DNA of 64,000 bases. It comes from CAWGUU01 sp963825765 (GTDB taxonomy: Bacteria > Actinomycetota > Acidimicrobiia > Acidimicrobiales > AC-14). The stretch's first letter is position 1. Each line of letters opens with the position of its first letter. The notes under the pieces were generated by a model. That model made no database searches and had not been told where the DNA came from. It saw only the letters and a program-made list of their open reading frames with translations. This document shows positions 56,539 through 64,000 of this stretch, in pieces. The translations under genes were made by a program, and so were the position numbers. The stretch is taken from the NCBI GenBank assembly GCA_963825765.1, contig CAWGUU010000004.1, forward strand, positions 248,001 to 312,000, given 5' to 3'.

Positions 56539-57954
56539 ATGCGCCACCGGGACGCTCTGTTCATCGACGGCGGCTGGGTCCGGCCGTCCACCACCGACAC
56601 AATCGAGGTGCTGAACCCGGCCACCGAGGAGGTCATGGGCCGGGTGCCGGACGGGTCGGCGGCCGACGTGGACAGGGCCGTGGCCGCCGCCCGCGCCGCC
56701 TTCGGCGGGTGGGCCGCGGTGTCGGTGGAGGACCGGGCCAAGCTGCTCCAGGGCATGCACGACGCCATGGTGAGCCGGCTCACCGAGATCGGGATGATGG
56801 TGTGCGAGGAGATCGGCAGTCCCCTGCCGTTCGCCACCCTGGTGCAGGTGGCGGGCCCGCTCATGGTGCTGGGCTCGTTCCCCGGCGTCGCCCGCGCCTT
56901 CCCCTTCGAGGAGGAGGTGGGCCTGTCGCTGGTCGTCCGGGAGCCGGTCGGTGTGGTCGGCGCCATCACGCCGTGGAACTACCCGCTGCTCCTCACCATC
57001 CACAAGGTCGGGGCGGCCCTGGCCGCGGGCTGCACGATCGTCGTCAAGCAGTCGGACCTGGCGCCGCTCACCGGCTTCGTCCTGGCGGACGCGGCGGAGG
57101 AGGTCGGGCTGCCGTCGGGTGTGCTGAACATCGTCAGCGGCCGGGGAGCCACCGGCGAGGCGCTGGTGAACCACCCCGACGTCGACATGGTCTCCTTCAG
57201 CGGCTCCTCTGCCACCGGCGCCCGGGTGGGGGCCACGGCCATGGCCGCGCTCAAGCGGGTGGCGCTGGAGCTCGGTGGCAAGTCGGCGAACGTCGTGCTC
57301 GACGACGCCGACCTGGACGAGGCTGTCGGTGCAGGTGTCCGCCAGTGCTTCATGAACGCCGGCCAGACCTGCATCGCGTGGAGCCGCATGATCGTCCCCC
57401 GCCAGCGGGCCGACGAGGCGATCGAGCGGGCCGTCGAGATCGCCGGGTCCTTCGTGCTGGGCGACCCGCTCGACCCGGCCACCACCATGGGGCCCGTGAT
57501 CTCGGCCGAGCATCGGTCGAGGGTGCAGGCCGCGATCCAGGCGGGCGTCGACGAGGGGGCCACCCTGGTTGCCGGCGGTGCCAGTCCGCCCGCCGGGCTC
57601 GGCAGGGGCTGGTTCGTCAGGCCGACGGTGTTCACCGGCGTCACCAACGCCATGTCGGTCGGGCGGGAGGAGATCTTCGGACCGGTGGTGTCGATCATGG
57701 TCCACGACGGCGACGACGACGCCGTGGCCATCGCCAACGACAGCCCGTACGGCCTCCACGGGGCGGTGTACTCCGCCGACTGCGACAGGGCCATGGCCGT
57801 CGCCCGGCGGATCCGCACCGGGATGATCGGCATCAACGGCGGCGGGTTCGACGCCGTCGCGCCGTGGGGCGGCTACAAGCGGTCCGGGATCGGGAGGGAG
57901 CTCGGGAAGTTCGGGCTCGAGCCCTACCTCGAGGTGAAGTCGGTGCTCCGGTAG
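56539..57954 (+). CDS. Aldehyde dehydrogenase family protein
   Basis: 471 residues from ATG 56539. NAD(P)-dependent oxidation of an aldehyde. Motifs: ITPWNYPL, the nucleotide site FSGSSATGARVG, catalytic Glu in LELGGKSANVV, catalytic Cys in NAGQTCIAWSR, and EIFGPVVSIM. It resembles the broad-substrate ALDH group found next to acyl or sugar pathways; the substrate is not given by context. TACCAT stands 7 nt before the start, with no Shine-Dalgarno. Confidence 0.94.
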   Translation: MRHRDALFIDGGWVRPSTTDTIEVLNPATEEVMGRVPDGSAADVDRAVAAARAAFGGWAAVSVEDRAKLLQGMHDAMVSRLTEIGMMVCEEIGSPLPFATLVQVAGPLMVLGSFPGVARAFPFEEEVGLSLVVREPVGVVGAITPWNYPLLLTIHKVGAALAAGCTIVVKQSDLAPLTGFVLADAAEEVGLPSGVLNIVSGRGATGEALVNHPDVDMVSFSGSSATGARVGATAMAALKRVALELGGKSANVVLDDADLDEAVGAGVRQCFMNAGQTCIAWSRMIVPRQRADEAIERAVEIAGSFVLGDPLDPATTMGPVISAEHRSRVQAAIQAGVDEGATLVAGGASPPAGLGRGWFVRPTVFTGVTNAMSVGREEIFGPVVSIMVHDGDDDAVAIANDSPYGLHGAVYSADCDRAMAVARRIRTGMIGINGGGFDAVAPWGGYKRSGIGRELGKFGLEPYLEVKSVLR

Positions 57955-58890
57955 GTGCCCGAACTGTCCGAGGTGCCCGAATCCGGGCACGCCCGCTCGA
58001 TCGTCCCGCCCCACCCGGTCGACCTCCGCCACACCCTCGGGCCCCTCCGGCGGGGCCCGTCCGACCCGACGACGCGGATCGGGGCCGACGGGGTGTGGCG
58101 GGCGACGCGCACGCCCGAGGGCCCGGCGACGACGCTGATCTCCGCTGCTGGCGGCAACGGCCAGCTGACCATGCGGGCGTGGGGGAGCGGCGCGGCCTGG
58201 GCGCTGGAGGCTTTCCCGGCGCTCGTCGGCGCGGAGGACACCGGCGCCGTCCCCGCCGGCAACCCCGTGGTCGACGAGCTGGTCCGGCGGTTCCCGGGAA
58301 TGCGCATCGGGCGCAGCCAGGCCGTCGTCGAAGCACTCGTGCCGTCGATCATCGAGCAGAAGGTCGTCGGCGTCGAGGCCTACCGCTCCTACGCCCGGCT
58401 CGTTCGGGCACTGGGCGAGCCGGCACCCGGGCCGGCGCCTGCCGGTCTGCGTGTCCCGCCGTCACCTCGCACGCTGGCGGCCACCCCGTCGTACGTCTTC
58501 CACCGCTTCGGGGTCGAGCGGAAACGGGCCGACACCGTCCGGATCGCCTGCTCCTGCGCGGCCCGGCTGGAGGAAACCCTCACGCTGGACCGGGACACTG
58601 CCCACCGGCGCCTCACCGCCCTCCCGGGCATCGGGGCGTGGACCGCGGCTGAGGTGGCCCTCGTCGCCCTTGGCGACGCCGACGCCGTCAGCGTCGGTGA
58701 CTACCACCTCCCGCACCTCGTGGCATGGGCCCTCGCCGGCGAGCCAAGAGCGGACGACGCCCGCATGCTCGAGCTCCTCGAGCCGTTCCGGGGACAGCGG
58801 GGACGGGTGATCCGGCTCATCGCCTCGGGCCACGCCGGACCGCCGCGCCGAGGACCGAGGATGCCGCTCCGCTCCATCGCCCGGATGTGA
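57955..58890 (+). CDS. DNA-3-methyladenine glycosylase II (AlkA-like, HhH-GPD)
   Basis: 311 residues from GTG 57955, directly after the ALDH stop. N-terminal beta domain (VDLRHTLGPLRRGPSDPTTR), then an HhH-GPD core: PSIIEQKVVGVEAYRSY, LTALPGIGAWTAAEVAL (helix-hairpin-helix) and VGDYHLPHLVAWAL with the catalytic Asp. No Fe-S cysteines at the C-terminus, as in AlkA. It removes alkylated purines. Third DNA glycosylase-type gene within 4.3 kb. Confidence 0.9.
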   Translation: MPELSEVPESGHARSIVPPHPVDLRHTLGPLRRGPSDPTTRIGADGVWRATRTPEGPATTLISAAGGNGQLTMRAWGSGAAWALEAFPALVGAEDTGAVPAGNPVVDELVRRFPGMRIGRSQAVVEALVPSIIEQKVVGVEAYRSYARLVRALGEPAPGPAPAGLRVPPSPRTLAATPSYVFHRFGVERKRADTVRIACSCAARLEETLTLDRDTAHRRLTALPGIGAWTAAEVALVALGDADAVSVGDYHLPHLVAWALAGEPRADDARMLELLEPFRGQRGRVIRLIASGHAGPPRRGPRMPLRSIARM

Positions 58891-59334
58891 TCGTGCGGCC
58901 GCGGGGCATCGTCCGTCACAGAGCCGTAACAGTGTGTGTCTTGACATGCGCGGGGCTCGGCGCGAGCCTGACGTGCGCATCAGTTCCTTCAATGAGAGGA
59001 AGGTGCTTTGGTGTCAGCGACAACCACCGACAGCGGAGACGGCAGTCCGCCCGCCTAGGTACGCAGGGCCCCATCCGGTCTGCTCTCACGTCGTCCGGCT
59101 GTCCTAGAGCCGCCAACGCAGACCCAGGCCTCCTCCTCACGACCGAGGTGGGCCTCGCTCCGAGCGACGGGCGCTTCCGACACCATGCCCGGACCGGAGA
59201 CGCAGACCGAAACGAACGCGTGCGAGGCACCGAGTGGTCGGTGCCTCGCTGCGCGTGCGCGGAAGGAGGTGCGGATCCCGGGCCCCGACCATCCCCGGTC
59301 GGAGCTGCTTCGGGGCCTCGTAGGATCGGGAGAG
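58891..59334 (+). other. 444-bp region upstream of the GAF-ANTAR gene, with a strong hairpin
   Basis: No credible coding sequence. It contains a perfect 12-bp stem with a GTGG tetraloop (59222-59233 with 59238-59249), about 85 nt before the ANTAR start and not followed by T residues. A weaker stem AGGCC/GGCCT with inner CCTC/GAGG lies at 59126-59155. TTGACA occurs at 58942-58947 but no -10 lies 16-18 bp after it. The two hairpins could be targets of ANTAR-type RNA control; this is inference. Confidence 0.5.
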
Positions 59335-60051
59335 ATGCCCCAGCGGCGAGTGCAGGACATGGAGTTGGCCGAGACCTTCGCCGAGGTCGCCAGGGTCCTC
59401 TTGGAGGACCGCGACGTCGAAGGCACGCTGACGCGCATCTGCCAGCTGGCGGTGAGGACGGTCGACAGCTGCGAGGCGGCGGGCATCTCGATCGCCGAGG
59501 GCACATGGGTCACCTCACGGTCGACCTCCGACGACCTGCCCTGCGTCCTCGACGACATCCAGTCCGAGACCCAGCAGGGCCCGTGCGTCGACGCCATCAA
59601 GGAGCACAAGGTCTTCGTCACCGGCTCGCTTTCGCACGAGGAGCGCTGGCCGGAGTTCGCCAAGCGGGCGCATGCGGAGACGGGCGTCGAGAGCATCCTG
59701 TCGCTGCGCCTCTTCGAAAGTGAGAACACCATGGGGGCGCTCAACCTCTACAGCCAGCAGCCCGACGCGTTCGACGACCAGGACGTGGCGGTGGCGTCGG
59801 TGTTCGCCGCACATGCGGCCGTGGCGCTGGCGAACGCCCAGCACGGCGCGCAGCTCGAGAACAAGGCCAGCAGCCGCGACCTCATCGGCATGGCCAAGGG
59901 GATCATCATCGCCCGGCAGCACGTCTCCGAAGACGAGGCCTTCGACGTGCTGCGCCGGGCGTCCCAGCGGATGAACGTCAAGCTCCGGGAGCTGGCGGCA
60001 CGGGTCGTCTACCCGAAGCCCGCCGACGGGCCCGTCCCCGGCACCGACTAG
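59335..60051 (+). CDS. GAF-ANTAR domain regulator
   Basis: 238 residues from ATG 59335. GAF domain at about 10-165 (ETFAEVARVLLEDRDVEGTLTRI, TQQGPCVDAIKEHKVFVTG, FESENTMGALNLYS, AAHAAVALANAQ). ANTAR RNA-binding domain at about 175-225: DLIGMAKGIIIARQHVSEDEAFDVLRRASQRMNVKLRELA. ANTAR proteins bind paired RNA hairpins and prevent transcription termination. There is no receiver domain, so activation is by a GAF ligand or a partner rather than direct phosphorylation by PdtaS. Weak GGGAG before the start. Confidence 0.92.
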   Translation: MPQRRVQDMELAETFAEVARVLLEDRDVEGTLTRICQLAVRTVDSCEAAGISIAEGTWVTSRSTSDDLPCVLDDIQSETQQGPCVDAIKEHKVFVTGSLSHEERWPEFAKRAHAETGVESILSLRLFESENTMGALNLYSQQPDAFDDQDVAVASVFAAHAAVALANAQHGAQLENKASSRDLIGMAKGIIIARQHVSEDEAFDVLRRASQRMNVKLRELAARVVYPKPADGPVPGTD

Positions 60052-60075
60052 CCACACCCGGACGAGGACGACACG

Positions 60076-60774
60076 TCACGCCTCGACCACCTCGGCGAAC
60101 GCTGCCGCCCAGTCGGCGTAGCCGAGGTCGGCGGGGTGGAAGTGGTCCTCCGCGAACTTGTCCCTCCACGGCGGGCCCGTGTGTGCGAAGACGTCGGCCA
60201 CGACCAGCCCGGCCTCGTCCGCCGCCGACCGAACGATTGCATTCAGGGCCGCCACCCGCTCGGCCCACATTCCCTGCGGCAGGGTCGCAACCACCGACCC
60301 GGTGGGCAGCCGGGCGACGATCTCCCGCAGCTCCCCCTCGACCTGCGCCAGCGGCGTCCGGCGGACGACGTCGTTCGAGCCGATGGCACACGTGACGAGG
60401 TCGGGGAGCGTGCCCAACGCGTCGAGCCGGGGTAGCTGCGACGCCACGACGTCGGAGGCCCGGGCACCCGACTTGGACAGGTTCAGCACCCGCCACGTCT
60501 GCCCCGTCCGACCCTCCAGGATCCGGCGCAGCTGCCCGACATAGCCCTGGTCGAAGGCGGAGGCGCCGATGCCCTGGGCCGTCGAGTCGCCAAGGACGAC
60601 CCAGAGGGGTCCGGCCGCCGCGCCCGGGGCCAGGGCGGCCATGTTCGACGTGTCCCATGCCTGGGCGTAGAGGGGCACCTGGGCCCGGACCCGCCGCAGC
60701 CCGGGTACCGCCTCCTGCACCAGGCGGCTGGCCACCCGGGCCGGGAACGACCGCGCCGGACGCCACCGCATCAC
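60076..60774 (-). CDS. SGNH/GDSL hydrolase
   Basis: 232 residues from GTG 60772-60774 or ATG 60769-60771. Catalytic blocks: WVVLGDSTAQGIGAS (GDS), NLSKSGARASDV, CAIGSNDVVRR (GxND) and EDHFHPADLGYADW (DxxH). No signal peptide; a basic N-terminus precedes the fold. An esterase/lipase of unknown substrate. The short in-frame ORF just upstream ends in TGA 0 bp before the GTG. Confidence 0.88.
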   Translation of the reverse strand: MMRWRPARSFPARVASRLVQEAVPGLRRVRAQVPLYAQAWDTSNMAALAPGAAAGPLWVVLGDSTAQGIGASAFDQGYVGQLRRILEGRTGQTWRVLNLSKSGARASDVVASQLPRLDALGTLPDLVTCAIGSNDVVRRTPLAQVEGELREIVARLPTGSVVATLPQGMWAERVAALNAIVRSAADEAGLVVADVFAHTGPPWRDKFAEDHFHPADLGYADWAAAFAEVVEA

Positions 60775-60861
60775 TCAGTCGGCCGCCGCGCCAGGGAGGG
60801 CCTCGACCGGCCCGTAGGCTCTGGCCAGGCCTTCCACCAGGACAGCAGGGGAGTCGGACAT
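60775..60861 (-). other. 28-codon ORF in frame with, and ending at, the SGNH hydrolase start
   Basis: ATG 60859-60861 encodes MSDSPAVLVEGLARAYGPVE and eight more residues, then TGA directly abutting the GTG start of the hydrolase in the same frame. The sequence resembles the opening of an ABC-transporter ATPase (AVLVEGLARAYGPVEAL). It could be a gene remnant, a leader peptide coupling translation, or an N-terminal extension interrupted by one stop. Confidence 0.45.
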
Positions 60862-60918
60862 GCTCCAGGCAAGGTACCGGAGGGGAATTGCCTCTCCCGG
60901 CGGGCGTTGGCCCACGTG

Positions 60919-61650
60919 ATGACCACGACACGCACACCCGTTGTCGACGTCCGCCGGGCCGACGAGCGCTTCGTCACCCGACTGCCGTGGCTCGACTCGC
61001 ACCACTCGTTCAGCTTCTCCCGGCACTACGACCCGGCCAACACCCACCACGGGCTGCTGCTGGTCAGCAACGACGACGTGGTGCGGGCCGGCACCGGGTT
61101 CAGCACCCACCCCCACCAGGACATGGAGATCGTCACATGGGTCCTGTCCGGCGAGCTCGAGCACAAGGACTCGGCCGGCCACAAGGGCCTGATCTACCCC
61201 GGCCTGGCCCAGCGCATGAGCGCCGGCACCGGCATCTGGCACTCCGAGATGAACCCGTCGGCCGGCGAGGACGTCCATTTCGTGCAGATGTGGGTGCTGC
61301 CCGACACCGAACGGATCGACCCGGGCTACGAGCAGCTCGACGTCAACGCCGAGCTGGAGAAGGGTGGCCTGGTGCCGATCGCGTCGGGCCGCGGCCACGA
61401 CGCCGCCATCGCCATCCGCCAGCGCGACGCCGTCCTCTGGGGAGGCCGTCTGGCCCCCGGCGAGGTCGTGTCGGTGCCGGACTCGCGGTTCGCCCACGTG
61501 TTCGTCGCTCGGGGCGACGTGGCGCTGGAGGGCCCGGACGGCGTGCTGCACGCCGGTGACGCGGCCCGGCTCACCGGCGCCGGCGCTCCCACCCTGGTGG
61601 CCGACGCCGACGGTGACGGGGCCGAGGTCCTGATCTGGGAGATGCGGTGA
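60919..61650 (+). CDS. Pirin family protein
   Basis: 243 residues from ATG 60919; GTG 60916 is an alternative. Bicupin fold with the metal-binding pattern STHPHQDMEIVTWVLSGELEHKDSAGHKG and SAGTGIWHSEMN: the His, His, His and Glu ligands of the first cupin are present. Second cupin is less conserved (ARGDVALEGPDGVLHAGDAARL). Bacterial pirins act as quercetinases or regulatory partners. It is coupled to the next gene by a GTGA overlap. Confidence 0.9.
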   Translation: MTTTRTPVVDVRRADERFVTRLPWLDSHHSFSFSRHYDPANTHHGLLLVSNDDVVRAGTGFSTHPHQDMEIVTWVLSGELEHKDSAGHKGLIYPGLAQRMSAGTGIWHSEMNPSAGEDVHFVQMWVLPDTERIDPGYEQLDVNAELEKGGLVPIASGRGHDAAIAIRQRDAVLWGGRLAPGEVVSVPDSRFAHVFVARGDVALEGPDGVLHAGDAARLTGAGAPTLVADADGDGAEVLIWEMR

Positions 61651-62528
61651 CGGCGGTCCGCGTGGGCACCACGGCGGGCCTGTACGTCATCGAGGAGTAC
61701 ACCGAGCTCGTCGACACGGTGCCCGTCACCGCCATCTCGGGCCGCTACATGGTGCTGGGAGGCAACACCGTCTGCCAGGAGGAGGACCCGGTCGCGACCG
61801 CCGTCGATTTCGACGGCCCGCCCGCCACCTGCCTCCTGTCGACGGGCTCGGACCTCCTGGCCGGGACCCGGGAGGCACACCTGGTGCGGCTGGGCGAGGG
61901 CGGTGGCGCCCCTGTCGACTCCTTCGACAACGCCGCCGGCCGGGAGACCTGGTACACCCCTCACGGCGGCCCGCCGACCACGCGGTCCCTCGCCGCCGCC
62001 GACGACGGCACGCTCTACGCCAACGTCCACGTGGGCGGGATCCTGCGCTCGGCCGACGGCGGGGCGTCCTGGACGCCCACCATCGACATCGACGCCGACG
62101 TCCACCAGGTCGTCACCGTCCCAGGAGTGCCCGGCATGGTCCTCGCCGCCTCGGCCCGCGGCCTCGAGCAGAGCGAGGACGGCGGCGAGACCTGGATCAC
62201 GATCTTCTCGGGGCTCCACGCCTCCTACGCCCGGGCCGTCGCCGCCAGCGAGGAGTTCATGTTCCTGTCGGTGTCCAGGGGACCCGACGGCGACCAGGCC
62301 GCCGTCTACCGCCGGCCCGTGGGCGTCCGCCGCCGGTTCGAGCGCTGCCGCAAGGGTCTGCCCTGGTCGTTCACCGAGAACGTCGACACCGCCTGCCTGA
62401 GCGCCGCCGGCGACGTCGTCGCCTTCGCGGTCGACGGCTCGGTGTTCGTCTCCAGGAACGGCGGCGTCGACTGGGACGAAGAAGTCCGCCGCCTACCCCC
62501 CATCACCTGCGTCCAGGTCGGCCCGTAG
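61647..62528 (+). CDS. BNR/sialidase-like beta-propeller protein
   Basis: 293 residues from GTG 61647. Repeated propeller blades with Asp-box motifs: SADGGASWTPT, SEDGGETWITI, SRNGGVDWDEE, separated by strands such as LLAGTREAHLVRL and LAAADDGTLYANVHVGGIL. No signal peptide, so probably cytoplasmic, similar to WD40/Vps10-like single-propeller proteins annotated as sialidases without catalytic residues. Translationally coupled to pirin. Confidence 0.82.
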   Translation: MTAVRVGTTAGLYVIEEYTELVDTVPVTAISGRYMVLGGNTVCQEEDPVATAVDFDGPPATCLLSTGSDLLAGTREAHLVRLGEGGGAPVDSFDNAAGRETWYTPHGGPPTTRSLAAADDGTLYANVHVGGILRSADGGASWTPTIDIDADVHQVVTVPGVPGMVLAASARGLEQSEDGGETWITIFSGLHASYARAVAASEEFMFLSVSRGPDGDQAAVYRRPVGVRRRFERCRKGLPWSFTENVDTACLSAAGDVVAFAVDGSVFVSRNGGVDWDEEVRRLPPITCVQVGP

Positions 62529-62543
62529 GCCTGCCGACCGCGT

Positions 62544-62587
62544 CGAATGTGCAAGAGACCCTCTATATGCGGGTCTTTGCACAATCG
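62544..62587. terminator. Bidirectional terminator-like hairpin
   Basis: TGTGCAA(G)AGACCC / GGGTCTTTGCACA with a single bulged G and loop TCTATATGC, extended by CGA/TCG arms. It lies between the convergent propeller and protease genes. Confidence 0.75.
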
Positions 62588-62604
62588 ACTCGGCGAGGAC
62601 GGGC

Positions 62605-63600
62605 TCAGTCCACCAGCTCGGTCGGCGTCACCGTGACCGACTCGACCTGACCCCGCCGGAAGACGCCCACCGGTACCGGCTTGCCGATGCGGTCGGCGGT
62701 CATGAGCCGCTGCAGCGCACCGACGTCGGCGGTGGCCACGCCGTCGACCGACAGGATGATGTCCTCGGTGCCGAGCCCGGCCCTGGCCGCGGGGCTGCCG
62801 GCGACCACCGTCAGCACCTCGATGCCCTTCTCCTGGCCCGTGGCCCGGGCGGCCTTCGGCGGCAGCGGGCGGGAACCGCCGGCGATGCCGAGGTAGGCCC
62901 GGCGCACCCGGCCCTCGTTCATGAGGGTCGTGATCAGGGACCGGATCGTGCCGTTGATGGGGATGGCGAGCCCCAGGCCCTGGCCGATGCCGGGGCCCAC
63001 GACCGCGGTGTTGATGCCGACCACGTGGCCGTTGCCGTCGGCGAGGGCGCCGCCCGAGTTGCCCGGGTGGAGGGCGGCGTCGGTCTGGATCACGTTCTCC
63101 ACCAGCCTGCCGCTGCGCCCCGACACGGGGAAGGACCGCCCCAGGGCGCTGACGACGCCGGCGCTCACCGATCCGGCGAATCCGAGCGGGTTGCCGATGG
63201 CGACGACCAGCTGTCCGACCTGTAGCCGGTCGGCGTCGCCGAGGGTGGCGGCCACCAAACCGTCGCCGCGGGCCCGGATGACCGCGAGGTCCGACAGGCG
63301 GTCGGTGCCGATCACCTCGAAGTCGGTCTCGTGGCCGTCGGCGAAGGTGGCCGAGCCGCCCGGCGCCCGGTCGACGACGTGGGCCGACGTGAGCATGAAG
63401 CCGTCGGCGGTGACCACCACCGCCGATCCGGAACCCTGTTGCTGGCGGCCGCCGGGCACCGGCGCCATCACCCGCAGGCTGGCCACCGAGGGGAGCAGCC
63501 GCTGGGCGACGGTTGTCACCACCTGCGAGTAGGCGTCGAGGGCGCCAACGCCGGGCGGGTCGGGCACCGACGGTTCCGGTCGCAGTCCCGTCATCGACAC
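62605..63600 (-). CDS. Trypsin-like S1C serine protease with PDZ domain (HtrA/DegP family)
   Basis: 331 residues from GTG 63598-63600; ATG 63592-63594 is an alternative. Protease domain with triad His (LTSAHVVD), Asp (DRLSDLAVIRA) and Ser (HPGNSGGALADG). C-terminal PDZ domain: YLGIAGGSRPLPPK, GIEVLTVVAGSPAARAGLGTEDIILSVDG. No membrane helix or signal peptide at the start, so it is cytoplasmic or lost its anchor. It lies 2 bp after the stop of a second protease gene. Confidence 0.92.
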   Translation of the reverse strand: MSMTGLRPEPSVPDPPGVGALDAYSQVVTTVAQRLLPSVASLRVMAPVPGGRQQQGSGSAVVVTADGFMLTSAHVVDRAPGGSATFADGHETDFEVIGTDRLSDLAVIRARGDGLVAATLGDADRLQVGQLVVAIGNPLGFAGSVSAGVVSALGRSFPVSGRSGRLVENVIQTDAALHPGNSGGALADGNGHVVGINTAVVGPGIGQGLGLAIPINGTIRSLITTLMNEGRVRRAYLGIAGGSRPLPPKAARATGQEKGIEVLTVVAGSPAARAGLGTEDIILSVDGVATADVGALQRLMTADRIGKPVPVGVFRRGQVESVTVTPTELVD

Positions 63601-63602
63601 CG

Positions 63603-64000
63603 CTACGCCGATCCCTCGTCGCGGGTGGCGCCGGGGCCGAAGGTCACCGCCACCGACAGCTCCTCCGCGCCTCGGACCACGGCGAGGGTGAGCGTGGCGT
63701 CGTCGGCCAGCCCGTCCAGGGCGGCGTGGAGGTCGTCGACGGTGGTGACGGGGTTGCCCGCCGCCTCCACGATCAGGTCGCCCTGGCGCAGGCCGGCTCC
63801 GGCCGCGGGACCGTCCTCGTCGACCACCCTGACCAGCACGCCGTCGCGGTCGGGCAGGCCCACCGACCGGCGCAGGTGACGGGCCGCCTTGCCCGGCACC
63901 AGGCCCACGCCCAGGTACCGGCGCGACGCCGACTCGCCCCGCCCGAGGGCGTCGACCCGCGCACGGAGGTCGGCGTCGGCGGGCAACGCGAGGTAGAAGC
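63603..64000 (-). CDS. S1C serine protease, C-terminal PDZ part (5' end beyond the window)
   Basis: The visible ~132 residues read LALPADADLRARVDALGRGE, then RRYLGVGLVPGKAARHLRRSVG, and a PDZ domain: GVLVRVVDEDGPAAGAGLRQGDLIVEAAGNPVTTVDDLHAAL. The layout matches the end of an HtrA-like protease whose catalytic domain lies upstream outside the window. Together with 62605-63600 it forms a tandem pair, possibly a duplication, with the second partner adjacent by 2 bp. Confidence 0.85.
   Translation of the reverse strand, partial: FYLALPADADLRARVDALGRGESASRRYLGVGLVPGKAARHLRRSVGLPDRDGVLVRVVDEDGPAAGAGLRQGDLIVEAAGNPVTTVDDLHAALDGLADDATLTLAVVRGAEELSVAVTFGPGATRDEGSA

Noticed and set aside
54652..58032. 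1126-codon open frame on the minus strand
   Set aside because: Only the last 354 codons (54652-55716) show a real protein family; the rest is His/Arg/Pro-rich antisense of the Fpg, ALDH and AlkA-like genes.
58942..58947. Promoter with consensus TTGACA
   Set aside because: No -10-like hexamer 16-18 bp downstream.
60775..60861. Selenocysteine or programmed readthrough at the TGA before the SGNH gene
   Set aside because: No SECIS-like structure was identified and the hydrolase fold does not need the upstream segment.

Overview
The window is very GC-rich, densely packed DNA from an actinobacterium. The marker families are a WhiB regulator, a DUF3107 protein, a PdtaS-type histidine kinase with a separate GAF-ANTAR protein, a SigB/SigF-like sigma factor with an RsbW-like kinase, a family 5 uracil-DNA glycosylase, and the MSMEG_4193 / DUF3090 / SCO1664 operon. 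System II (Ccm) cytochrome c maturation, hydrogenase maturation genes and an F420-hydrogenase beta-type protein together suggest the deep-branching Acidimicrobiia rather than Streptomyces or mycobacteria; that placement is inference. No rRNA, tRNA, CRISPR array, insertion sequence or phage module was seen.

Layout. 1-1.2 kb: end of a hydrogenase maturation operon (hypC-hypD, minus strand). 1.2-4 kb: PadR regulator with tandem operator repeats, then three consecutive genes for membrane-anchored heptad-repeat proteins. 4-8.2 kb: PsbP-like membrane protein, HAD phosphatase, a low-complexity membrane protein that looks frameshifted, and a pentapeptide-repeat lipoprotein. 8.4-12.7 kb: MacB/FtsX-type ABC exporter with a winged-helix regulator and a membrane protein. 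12.9-17.2 kb: divergent valS/cysS and a cold-shock gene. 17.2-22.7 kb: zinc alcohol dehydrogenase, glycosyltransferase, HTH_42 protein, VapBC toxin-antitoxin and a class E-like sortase. 22.8-29 kb: ccmABCDEF-ccmH-ccmI operon carrying a duplicated ~100-bp intergenic element. 29-35.4 kb: cysteine desulfurase, SufR-like regulator, Mrp, DUF885 peptidase, lgt, DUF3107 and a second PadR. 35.5-37 kb: PdtaS.

37-43.1 kb is the most unusual part: a lasso-peptide locus with a 50-aa precursor, an asparagine synthetase-like cyclase, a PqqD-like RRE protein, a nucleotidyltransferase, an HprK-like kinase and a Tat-exported surface protein. No B2 leader peptidase and no dedicated exporter are visible. 43.1-46.5 kb: lipoprotein, WhiB, diacylglycerol kinase, sigma/anti-sigma pair, CHRD protein. 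46.6-50.1 kb: the conserved phosphomutase/DUF3090/SCO1664 operon and divergent UDG. 50.1-64 kb: TauE exporter, FrhB-like protein, a frameshifted acetoacetate decarboxylase-family gene, M23 protein, Dtd, a DNA-repair cluster (HTH_42 glycosylase-like, Fpg/Nei, AlkA-like), aldehyde dehydrogenase, GAF-ANTAR, SGNH hydrolase, pirin, BNR protein and two tandem HtrA-like proteases, the last cut by the window edge.

Two general features recur. Many genes have a TANNNT -10 box 6-8 nt before the start codon and no Shine-Dalgarno, implying leaderless transcripts; at several divergent gene pairs the two -10 boxes overlap. Several conserved proteins (HAD, cysteine desulfurase, HprK-like kinase) have conserved N-termini upstream of any ATG/GTG/TTG, with an in-frame CTG at the expected start. 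This could be real non-AUG initiation or sequence error.
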